From assembly GCA_030592205.1 (NCBI GenBank), contig JAUVKA010000042.1, forward strand, positions 1 through 14,504: a stretch of DNA of 14,504 nucleotides. The letters run 5' to 3'. The position numbers and the translations under genes are program-made. The notes under the pieces are model-generated. The model was not told where the DNA came from, ran no database searches, and saw nothing but the letters and a program-made list of their open reading frames with translations. The stretch is from Bacteroidota bacterium. Lineage in GTDB: Bacteria > Bacteroidota > Bacteroidia > Bacteroidales > UBA12481. Position 1 is the first letter of the stretch; each line of letters starts with the position of its first letter. Below, piece after piece: positions 1 to 8,900 of the stretch.

Positions 1-1233
1 AACCACCATGGCAACCTCAACCGGAATTCCAATTGTTTCGATCATATTTGCAGATCCTTCAACAAAGGCCCCAATTTTCTTGTCTAATCCTCCTGCAGCG
101 GCCCAGGAAGAATAGTGATTATTCCATGCTTCCACACCAAATAGTGTGTGTCCATCACCTGTTAAATGCCCCATCCCTATTCCGGCTCCAACCGCAATAA
201 TTACCAGGATAGCCAAAGCACCTTCTGTAAGCATTGATCCATAAGCAACAAAAAGACTATCCTTCTCCGACCTGATCTGTTTAGCCGTTGTTCCCGAAGA
301 CACCAGTGAGTGAAAGCCTGATATAGCACCGCAGGCAATAGTAATAAATAGGAAAGGTAATAAGTTTGGCGCCCCGGCAGGCTTAACGGCAATAGCTGGA
401 GCTGCCATTTCTAAGGAACCTGTAAGACCTGAACCAATTACACCCAGAACCATAAGAACCATACTGAAGACCAGTTGGTAAGCGTTGATATAATCCCGCG
501 GCTGTAATAGTGTGGTCACAGGCAAAATGGATGAAAAATAAACATAAACTAAAAGTAAGATGGTCCATACTCCAGTGGAAGGAATACCCAAAACTTCTGG
601 CATTTCCAATGGAAGAAATCTACCAACAATCACAGTCAGGTACATAAAGACAACAGCAACCAGGGTACTTAGTGTGAGATTTCCTTTCAGGCGGTAAATA
701 ACCTTCCCCAGTAGAATGGCGATTGGAATTTGAAGCCAGACAGGGAATACTGAACCAGGAAACATTTTAAAAATGCTGGCTACAACAAGGCCGAAAATAG
801 AAATAAGAATCCACAGCTCAAGAAAAACCACAAGAAAAAACAGAAATCGAGTTCGGGTATTAATGTATTTGGAAGTATAATCAGATATATATTTCCCCTG
901 GTTTCTTAAACTTATTATCAGGCTGCCAAAATCATGCACAGCACCCATGACAATACTCCCCAGAAATACCCACAGGATAGCCGGGAGCCATCCCCATATG
1001 ACAGCAATAGCGGGCCCAACAATTGGTCCGGTACCGGCAATAGAGGTAAAGTGGTGACCAAAAATGACCTGCTTTTTGGTAGGGACAAAATCAACATTAT
1101 CTTGCAATTCAACAGCAGGGGTAGGGTTTTTATCAGAAACGTTAAAAATTTTATTGGCGAGGAACCTGCCATATACCCGGTACATGAGCAGGTAGCCAAA
1201 AAAGGTAAGAAATAATAAAGCAATTGCTAACAA
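1..1233 (-). CDS. cstA: Carbon starvation protein A family transporter (CstA), partial, 3' end off the left edge
   Basis: This is an inner-membrane transporter of the CstA family. Characterised enterobacterial members (CstA, BtsT) take up pyruvate, and older work linked CstA to peptide use during starvation; the substrate here is inferred. An uninterrupted frame of 411 codons reaches the window edge. Family landmarks read clearly: VYGRFLA near residue 20, FGHHFTSIAGTGPIVGP at about 60-76, GAVHDFGSLI at about 97-106, QPRDYINA near 245, and PFLFITIACGAISGFHSLV followed by SSGTTAK at about 292-318. Many hydrophobic segments fit a polytopic protein. Because no ATG lies between the upstream in-frame stop (TAA, 1242-1244) and the hydrophobic first helix, I chose the TTG at 1231-1233, giving MLAIALLFLTFFGY; the next in-frame ATG would remove most of helix 1. 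It lies about 85 bp downstream of the DUF3467 gene on the same strand and is functionally unrelated to it. The C-terminal part is missing from the window. Confidence 0.9.
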   Translation of the reverse strand, partial: MLAIALLFLTFFGYLLMYRVYGRFLANKIFNVSDKNPTPAVELQDNVDFVPTKKQVIFGHHFTSIAGTGPIVGPAIAVIWGWLPAILWVFLGSIVMGAVHDFGSLIISLRNQGKYISDYTSKYINTRTRFLFFLVVFLELWILISIFGLVVASIFKMFPGSVFPVWLQIPIAILLGKVIYRLKGNLTLSTLVAVVFMYLTVIVGRFLPLEMPEVLGIPSTGVWTILLLVYVYFSSILPVTTLLQPRDYINAYQLVFSMVLMVLGVIGSGLTGSLEMAAPAIAVKPAGAPNLLPFLFITIACGAISGFHSLVSSGTTAKQIRSEKDSLFVAYGSMLTEGALAILVIIAVGAGIGMGHLTGDGHTLFGVEAWNNHYSSWAAAGGLDKKIGAFVEGSANMIETIGIPVEVAMVV

Positions 1234-1277
1234 ACCATTCGATTATTAAACGGTTCGAAGTTAAACAAAATGAACCC

Positions 1278-1309
1278 AAAAAAAAGGTATCTTTAAAAAA
1301 CACCCTTTT
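1278..1309 (-). terminator. Weak candidate terminator between the DUF3467 gene and cstA
   Basis: In the minus-strand transcript, AAAAGGGU (1302-1309) can pair with ACCUUUUU (1281-1288) as an 8-bp stem with one G-U pair around a 13-nt loop; three more U residues follow. It lies just after the DUF3467 stop codon, where the rpoBC transcript would be expected to end. The stem is A/U-rich and the loop is long, so termination would be inefficient; the AT-rich spacer could also simply hold the cstA promoter. Confidence 0.3.
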
Positions 1310-1318
1310 ATAAGTTTT

Positions 1319-1639
1319 CTAGGCCTCGGCAGCAGGACCACCGAAAGTCATAGGCATAACCGGACCCGATGGTTTATCTGCATTTCGTATATTTCCATGC
1401 ATGGATTCATACTTCCTAACATTATCCTGCAAGGCCAACAATAGCCTCTTAGCATGCTCAGGAGTAAGAATTACACGACTTTTAACTTTAGCTTTCGGTA
1501 CACCAGGCATTATCCGTACAAAGTCCAGAACAAATTCTGAACTTGAGTGGGTTATGACGGCCAAATTGGAATATACTCCTTGAGCTATATCTTCTGAGAG
1601 CTCAATATTTATTTGATTCGGTTTTTTTATATCTGCCAT
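1319..1639 (-). CDS. DUF3467 family protein, downstream of rpoC
   Basis: This is a 106-residue soluble protein recognised as DUF3467, a family with no established function. The core matches what I know of the family: INIELSEDIAQGVYSNLAVI at about 10-29, then SSEFVLDFVRIMPGVPKAKV at about 33-52, then the SRVILTPEHAKRLLLALQDN block at about 54-73. The tail is Gly/Pro/Ala-rich and contains MTFGGP. There is no signal peptide or membrane segment, and I see no catalytic motif. The start codon lies 9 bp after the rpoC stop, so the gene is very probably co-transcribed and perhaps translationally coupled with rpoC. This position is familiar in Bacteroidota and suggests a role linked to RNA polymerase or transcription, but that is an inference from position only. 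Confidence 0.88.
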   Translation of the reverse strand: MADIKKPNQINIELSEDIAQGVYSNLAVITHSSSEFVLDFVRIMPGVPKAKVKSRVILTPEHAKRLLLALQDNVRKYESMHGNIRNADKPSGPVMPMTFGGPAAEA

Positions 1640-1648
1640 GTTTTCAGT

Positions 1649-4600
1649 TTAGTCGTTTGTCAATTCTGTTTCTCCCTCCCTGGCTTGCATTAGTGCATTA
1701 TACTCATCCATCGAGCCTACGATAACCTTTTCAAATGCCCGGTTTCCTGTTCCTGCTGGAATCAGATGACCAACAATAACATTTTCCTTTAGGCCTTCAA
1801 GATTATCCACTTTACCATTAATGGCAGCCTCATTAAGCACCTTTGTCGTTTCCTGGAAGGATGCCGCTGACAGCCAACTGGTGGTTTGCAGTGAAGCCTT
1901 AGTAATACCCTGAAGAATCTGGCTTGACGTTGCCGGTATAGCATCCCTTGATTCAGTGGGTTTTAAATCCCGTCGCTTCAGCATGGAATTCTCATCTCTA
2001 AGTTTACGAGCTGATATAATCTGCCCAGGCTTGAAGTTCTGGGAATCACCTGGATCCACAATCACTTTTTTGCCGTAGATCTCATCATTCTCAGCACTAA
2101 CTTTAAGCTTATCAATAATTTGCTTTTCAAGAAACTTAGTATCACCCGGATCTTCAATCACCAATTTGCGCATCATCTGGCGAACAATCACCTCAAAGTG
2201 CTTGTCATTGATTTTCACACCCTGCATTCGGTAAACTTCCTGCACTTCGTTAACAATATACTCCTGAACAGCTGTAGGTCCTTGGATTGAAAGGATATCA
2301 GCCGGAGTGATAGCACCATCGGATAAAGGTATTCCAGCCCTGATAAAATCGTTTGGCTGTACAAGGATCTGTTTTGAGAGAGATACAAGGTATTTTTTGA
2401 TCTCACCTGTTTTGGAGGTAATCATTATTTCCCGATTACCACGCTTTATCTTCCCGTAAGAAACAGTTCCATCAATTTCAGCTACAACAGCAGGATTGGA
2501 TGGGTTCCGAGCCTCGAAAAGTTCTGTTACCCGTGGCAAACCACCGGTAATGTCTCCAGACTTACTCATTGAACGTGGAATCTTAACCAGGGTTTGCCCG
2601 GCTTTCACCTTGTCACCTTCAGCAACGGATACGTGAGATCCAACTGGCAGGTTATAAATTTTAACCGCTTCCTTATTCTTACCCAAAATAGTTATTTCAG
2701 GGTTTTTAGTTTTGTCCTTGGTTTCAGTGATTACTTTTTCCTTGTATCCGGTTTGTTCGTCAGATTCCTCTCTATATGTAATCCCTTCGATAACATTTTC
2801 AAAGCTAATATCACCGGAAGCTTCCGAAACGATCAATGCATTAAATGGATCCCATTCACAGATTAATTCACCTTCAACTACCGTATCACCATCCTTTTTG
2901 TAAATTTTTGCTCCATAAGGGATGCTATTGGTTGTGAGGACTATACCGGTATTAACATCGATTATCCTCATCTCTGCAGTACGGCCGATTACAATATCTA
3001 CCTTATTTTGCCCATCATCATATTGAACTGTTCTGAGCTCATCCATTTCAAGGTGTCCCTTAAACCGGGCCGACACATTACTTTCAGTAGCAATATTTGA
3101 AGCTGTACCCCCAACGTGGAAGGTACGAAGTGTCAGCTGTGTTCCTGGTTCCCCGATTGATTGAGCGGCGATAACACCTACAGAATCACCGATCTGGGCA
3201 GCCCTTCCTGTGGCCAGGCTCCTGCCATAACATTTTGCACAGGCTCCGCGATTCGACTCACAGGTCAAAACCGAACGAATTTCCACCTGTTCAACAGGAG
3301 ATTCCTCGATACGCCTGGCTACATCCTCGTATATCGGATCCCCAGAGCTTACCAGCAGCTCACCAGTAAGTGGATTATATACATCATGTAATGCCGTACG
3401 ACCCAAAATGCGGTCATATAAGGTTTCTACTACTTCTTCATTATTTTTCAATGCAGAAGCAACGAGACCTCTCAATGTACCACAATCGTGCTCAGCAACA
3501 ACAACATCCTGAGCAACATCAACCAAACGTCGTGTAAGGTATCCAGCATCAGCAGTTTTCAGTGCCGTATCTGCAAGACCCTTTCTGGCCCCGTGTGTAG
3601 AAATAAAATACTCAAGAACAGATAATCCCTCCTTGAAGTTTGATAGAATCGGGTTTTCAATAATTTCTCCTCCTGACGCACCAGATTTTTGCGGCTTAGC
3701 CATCAGCCCCCTCATTCCGCAGAGCTGTCTAATCTGCTCTTTGGACCCCCTGGCTCCAGAATCAAGCATCATATAAACAGAGTTAAAACCCTGATTATCT
3801 GTACTAATCTGCTCCATTACAGTATGGGTAAGACGTGCGTTTGTATGGGTCCAGATATCAATGATCTGATTATACCTCTCATTATTGGTAATAATACCCA
3901 TATTGTAATTACTGAGAACTTCATCAACCTGGTCATATCCGTCTTTAATCATTGCATCTTTTGCAACCGGAATAATAACATCATCAAGGTTAAATGACAG
4001 GCCTCCATCAAAGGCAGTATTAAAACCTAACTGTTTAATATCATCGAGGAACCGGGCTGTTGTTGCAGTACCGCATACCTTAAGTACATTTCCAATAATA
4101 TCTCTGAGTGCCCTTTTGGTCAAAACATCGTTTATGAAACCAACTTCCGATGGAACCACTTCATTAAATAGAATTCGGCCAAGGGTTGTTTCCAGTATTT
4201 TATTAACCGGCTTGCCATCAACAATATCATCAACTTTAACTTTAACAAAGGCATGTAATTCTACAGCATCTTCGTTGTATGCAATGATAGCTTCTTCCGG
4301 GGAATAGAATACTAATCCCTCTCCCTTAACCAGAGAGGTTTCAGTACTTTTTTTGCCTTTGGTTATATAGTAAAGTCCCAAAACCATATCCTGTGATGGA
4401 ACAGTTATTGGGGCCCCATTAGCCGGATTGAGAATATTATGTGAAGCCAGCATCAGCATCTGGGCTTCAAGAATAGCAGCATTTCCCAAAGGAAGATGAA
4501 CTGCCATTTGATCACCATCAAAGTCTGCGTTAAAGGCCGTACAAACCAAAGGATGCAATTGGATAGCCTTGCCTTCAATTAATTTTGGCTGAAAAGACTG

Positions 4601-5938
4601 AATACCCAGACGGTGAAGAGTTGGTGCACGGTTAAGCAACACTGGATGGGCCTTTAGAACATTCTCCAAAATATCCCAGACAACAGGATCTCGACGATCA
4701 ACAATTTTTTTAGCAGACTTAACAGTTTTAACTATACCACGTTCCATCAGTTTACGGATGATGAAAGGCTTATAAAGTTCGGAAGCCATATCTTTTGGCA
4801 AACCGCATTCATGAAGTTTAAGGTCGGGGCCAACAACTATAACCGAACGTGCTGAATAATCCACACGTTTCCCCAGCAAGTTCTGACGGAAGCGGCCTTG
4901 CTTCCCTTTCAAACTATCACTAAGAGACTTAAGAGGTCTGTTTGCATCAGTTTTGACCGCATTGGATTTTCTGGAATTATCAAAAAGGCTATCTACCGCT
5001 TCCTGAAGCATTCGCTTTTCATTTCTCAGAATCACCTCAGGGGCTTTGATTTCTATCAGCCTTTTTAGCCTGTTATTCCTGATAATTACCCGACGATAAA
5101 GATCATTTAGGTCGGATGTGGCAAAACGACCGCCATCCAGAGGTACCAGAGGGCGCAATTCAGGTGGAATCACCGGAACCACTTTAACAATCATCCACTC
5201 AGGACGGTTAACAGTTTTCGAGGCTCTGAAAGCTTCAACTACCTGAAGACGCTTAAGAGCTTCATTTTTCCTTTGCTGAGATGTTTCGTTATTGGCTTTA
5301 TGTCTCAGATCATACGACAAAGTATCAAGATCCAATCTGCTCAACAATCTGAAGAGGGCATCCGCGCCCATGGCAGCAATGAATTTCTGCGGATCGTCAT
5401 CATCCAGCATTTGATTCTCTTTCGGAAGAGTTTCCAAAATATCCAGGTATTCTTCTTCAGTAAGAAAATCCAGGTAATTTATTCCATCAGCTTCTTTGAT
5501 TCCAGCGTTTATTACTACATATCTCTCGTAGTAAATAATGGTATCAAGCTTTTTGGTTGGTAAGCCAAGCAAATACCCAATTTTGTTAGGCAAGGATTTG
5601 AAATACCAGATATGAGCCACTGGAACTGTCAGGGAAATATGCCCCATCCGCTCTCTACGAACTTTCTTTTCAGTGACTTCTACACCACAACGGTCGCATA
5701 TAATACCTTTATATCGTATGCGCTTATACTTACCGCAATGACACTCATAATCCTTAACCGGGCCGAATATCCGTTCACAGAATAATCCGTCTCTCTCAGG
5801 TTTATAAGTACGGTAATTTATTGTTTCCGGCTTAAGTACTTCTCCGCTTGATCGATCCAATATTTCCTCAGGAGAAGATAAACCCAATGCAATCTTTGTG
5901 AAAACGATTCTTGCTTTGTTCTCTTTTCTGAACGCCAT
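1649..5938 (-). CDS. rpoC: DNA-directed RNA polymerase subunit beta'
   Basis: This is the clamp and catalytic subunit of RNA polymerase, pairing with RpoB to form the active site. It has 1429 residues and is complete. The N-terminal zinc site is Cys66, Cys68, Cys81 and Cys84. The catalytic NADFDGD motif is at 470-476, with three aspartates that bind magnesium. The bridge helix lies around 770-807 (GLADTALKTADAGYLTRRL). The second zinc site is Cys819, Cys893, Cys900 and Cys903. The trigger loop begins at about 921 (GVIAAQSIGEPGTQLTLRTF) and is interrupted at about 945-1127 by a long insertion aligning by eye with the SI3 sandwich-barrel domains of E. coli RpoC; the frame then resumes at DITGGLPRVTELFEAR (1129-1144). 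The C-terminal SWLSAASFQETTKVLNEAA block is intact. It starts 60 bp after the rpoB stop and ends 9 bp before the DUF3467 gene. All catalytic and zinc residues are present. Confidence 0.99.
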   Translation of the reverse strand: MAFRKENKARIVFTKIALGLSSPEEILDRSSGEVLKPETINYRTYKPERDGLFCERIFGPVKDYECHCGKYKRIRYKGIICDRCGVEVTEKKVRRERMGHISLTVPVAHIWYFKSLPNKIGYLLGLPTKKLDTIIYYERYVVINAGIKEADGINYLDFLTEEEYLDILETLPKENQMLDDDDPQKFIAAMGADALFRLLSRLDLDTLSYDLRHKANNETSQQRKNEALKRLQVVEAFRASKTVNRPEWMIVKVVPVIPPELRPLVPLDGGRFATSDLNDLYRRVIIRNNRLKRLIEIKAPEVILRNEKRMLQEAVDSLFDNSRKSNAVKTDANRPLKSLSDSLKGKQGRFRQNLLGKRVDYSARSVIVVGPDLKLHECGLPKDMASELYKPFIIRKLMERGIVKTVKSAKKIVDRRDPVVWDILENVLKAHPVLLNRAPTLHRLGIQSFQPKLIEGKAIQLHPLVCTAFNADFDGDQMAVHLPLGNAAILEAQMLMLASHNILNPANGAPITVPSQDMVLGLYYITKGKKSTETSLVKGEGLVFYSPEEAIIAYNEDAVELHAFVKVKVDDIVDGKPVNKILETTLGRILFNEVVPSEVGFINDVLTKRALRDIIGNVLKVCGTATTARFLDDIKQLGFNTAFDGGLSFNLDDVIIPVAKDAMIKDGYDQVDEVLSNYNMGIITNNERYNQIIDIWTHTNARLTHTVMEQISTDNQGFNSVYMMLDSGARGSKEQIRQLCGMRGLMAKPQKSGASGGEIIENPILSNFKEGLSVLEYFISTHGARKGLADTALKTADAGYLTRRLVDVAQDVVVAEHDCGTLRGLVASALKNNEEVVETLYDRILGRTALHDVYNPLTGELLVSSGDPIYEDVARRIEESPVEQVEIRSVLTCESNRGACAKCYGRSLATGRAAQIGDSVGVIAAQSIGEPGTQLTLRTFHVGGTASNIATESNVSARFKGHLEMDELRTVQYDDGQNKVDIVIGRTAEMRIIDVNTGIVLTTNSIPYGAKIYKKDGDTVVEGELICEWDPFNALIVSEASGDISFENVIEGITYREESDEQTGYKEKVITETKDKTKNPEITILGKNKEAVKIYNLPVGSHVSVAEGDKVKAGQTLVKIPRSMSKSGDITGGLPRVTELFEARNPSNPAVVAEIDGTVSYGKIKRGNREIMITSKTGEIKKYLVSLSKQILVQPNDFIRAGIPLSDGAITPADILSIQGPTAVQEYIVNEVQEVYRMQGVKINDKHFEVIVRQMMRKLVIEDPGDTKFLEKQIIDKLKVSAENDEIYGKKVIVDPGDSQNFKPGQIISARKLRDENSMLKRRDLKPTESRDAIPATSSQILQGITKASLQTTSWLSAASFQETTKVLNEAAINGKVDNLEGLKENVIVGHLIPAGTGNRAFEKVIVGSMDEYNALMQAREGETELTND

Positions 5939-5998
5939 GTGCTTATATTGCTATAATAATTACTTCAAAAAATTACGTACATCGCTGCCAATTACAGC

Positions 5999-8900
5999 TT
6001 AGATCAATTTAACACTCAAACTTAATCCGCGAAGTTCATGCAGCAGAACGTTAAGTGATTCAGGAATTCCTGGGATTGGCAAAGACTCGCCTTTCACGAT
6101 GGCCTCATAAGCTTTTGCCCGTCCCATAACATCATCTGATTTGACGGTAAGAATTTCCTGGAGAATATTTGATGCACCAAATGCCTCGAGAGCCCAAACC
6201 TCCATCTCACCAAAACGCTGGCCTCCAAATTGGGCTTTACCCCCAAGAGGTTGCTGTGTGATGAGTGAGTAAGGTCCGATAGATCTGGCATGCATTTTAT
6301 CCTCAACCATATGGCCGAGTTTCAGCATATATATTATCCCCACAGTAGCAGGTTGATCAAATTTCTTTCCTGTACTCCCATCAAACAAATAGGTCTTTCC
6401 ATATCTGGGAAGTCCTGCCTGATCTGTTAATTCAGTAATCTGTTCCAGAGCTGCACCATCAAAAATTGGTGTAGAAAACTTAACTCCCAGATTAAGTCCT
6501 GCCCATCCTAAAACAGTTTCATAAATCTGTCCAAGGTTCATCCTCGAAGGTACACCTAATGGGTTCAGTACAATATCAACCGGAGTTCCATCCTCAAGGA
6601 ATGGCATATCCTCCTGACGAACAATCTTGGCAACAATACCCTTATTACCATGTCGACCGGCCATCTTATCCCCTACTTTGAGTTTCCTCTTTTTAGCGAT
6701 GTACACCTTTGCTAATTGTACAATTCCTGTAGGCAACTCATCACCAATAGTAATATTGTATTTTTGCCGGCGATACTCTCCCTGTGTTTCCTTGTATTTA
6801 ACCTGATAATTGTTCAGCAGTTGCCTGATGGTATAGTTCTTATCCTTGTCTGTAGTCCATTTATTTGGATTAACCGTAAGAAAATCAATTCCTTGCAGAA
6901 CTCTCTGTGTGAATTTTGTTCCTTTAGGAATGAGGTCCTCATTTAGATAATTTTTCACCCCCTGTGAGGTCTTACCATTAACTAAAGCAAATAACTTATC
7001 CACCAATATGCTATGCAGATTCCCTGCGGCACGATTAAACTCCTCTTCAAAATTGTCAATCAATGCTTTGTCTGAAGCACGCATTTTTCTGTCCTTCACA
7101 CTCCGTGAGAACAACTTTTTATTAATAACAACTCCGGACAAAGATGGGCCTGCTTTCAAACTTGCATCTTTTACATCTCCTGCTTTATCACCAAAAATAG
7201 CACGAAGCAATTTCTCCTCAGGTGACGGATCCGATTCTCCTTTTGGGGTGATCTTACCAATCAGTATATCACCTGGCCTAACCAGCGCACCAATACGAAT
7301 GAGTCCGTTCTCATCAAGATTACGTGTTGCTTCTTCACTTACGTTAGGAATATCAGAGGTGAGCTCTTCCAAACCACGCTTTGTGTCCCTTACTTCCAAT
7401 ACATATTCATCAATATGCAGGGAGGTAAACAAATCTCCACTCACCACACGCTCAGAAATTACGATTGCATCCTCAAAATTGTAGCCTTTCCATGGCATAA
7501 ATGCCACCATAAGGTTTCTTCCAAGAGCCAGCTCACCATTTTGAGTAGCATATCCCTCAGTCAGGATCATGCCTTTTGTAACCTTTTGCCCTTTTTGGAC
7601 TACAGGTTTAAGGTTGATAGTTGTATTTTGGTTTGTCTTCCTGAACTTAGAAAGCTTGTAAACTACAGTATCTCCATCGAAATTAATAAAGCGCTCGTGA
7701 TCATCAAGATCATACTTAATCTGAATATGATCAGCATCCACTTCTTCAACTATTCCATCGTTAGACGCCGTGAATTGAATACGGCTGTCAACTATAACAT
7801 CTTTCTCAATTCCAGTTCCCACAATCGGGCTTTCAGGTTGAAGCAAAGGTACAGCTTGCCGCATCATGTTCGATCCCATTAGTGCCCTATTGGCATCATC
7901 GTGCTCAAGGAATGGGATCAGGGAGGCTGCAATTGATGCAATTTGATTTGGCGCCACATCCATAAGATGGACTTGCTGTTTCTCAGAAAGCGGATAGTCA
8001 GCTTCAAACCTGGCTTTTACTTTAGGATTGGCAAAATTGCCATCTTCAAGTACCGGGGCATTAGCCTGAGCAATAATCTTGTCTTCCTCCTCTTCGGCAG
8101 AAAGATAAATTATACCTTCCCGACCAAGATCTACAACACCATCTGAAACCTTGCGATAGGGTGTTTCAATAAAACCAAGACTATTCACCTTGGCAAAAAC
8201 ACAAAGTGAGGAAATCAAACCGATATTTGGTCCTTCAGGGGTTTCAATCGGGCACAATCGACCATAGTGGGTATAGTGAACGTCCCTAACCTCAAAACCA
8301 GCTCGTTCGCGAGATAATCCTCCTGGTCCAAGAGCCGACATCCGTCTTTTATGCGTCATTTCTGCCAATGGATTCGTTTGATCCATAAACTGACTTAAGG
8401 CATTGGTACCAAAGAATGAATTAATTACCGATGATAGAGTTTTCGAATTGATCAGGTCAATAGGAGTAAATACTTCATTATCCCTGACATTCATTCGTTC
8501 ACGAATAGTTCTGGACATTCTGGCAAGACCAACCCCAAATTGATTATAAAGTTGCTCTCCAACTGTCCTTACCCGCCTATTGCTCAAATGGTCGATATCA
8601 TCCACATCAGCCTTGGAATTGATCAGCTCGATAAGATATTTTATAATACTGATGATATCTTGCTTGGTCAGAACTTTAGTGTTCATTTCAATATCCAAGC
8701 CAAGTTTTTTATTAATCCTGTAACGTCCAACATCACCCAAATCGTAGCGCTTATCAGAAAAGAAGAGCTTATCGATTACATCTCTTGCCGTTGCTTCATC
8801 AGGCGGTTCAGCGTTTCTAAGCTGCCTGTATATGTGCAGGACGGCTTCCTTTTCTGAATTACACGGATCCTTTTGCAGAGTATTATAGATAATGGCAAAA

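Noticed and set aside
918..1223. A 101-codon minus-strand frame and a 93-codon plus-strand frame at the start of cstA
   Set aside because: Both are out of frame with the uninterrupted CstA reading frame, which carries the family motifs across the same bases.
1245..1280. Possible cstA promoter element (TCATTTTG in the transcript strand)
   Set aside because: One mismatch to the -7 consensus in an A/T-rich spacer and no convincing upstream element, so chance similarity is likely.
5939..5998. Short GCUG/CAGC inverted repeat after the rpoB stop
   Set aside because: A 4-bp stem that is not followed directly by a U-run is too weak to support a terminator between rpoB and rpoC.
7008..7882. Two overlapping plus-strand frames of about 155 codons antisense to rpoB
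   Set aside because: Both lie wholly inside rpoB, overlap each other in different frames and show no domain or coherent protein character.
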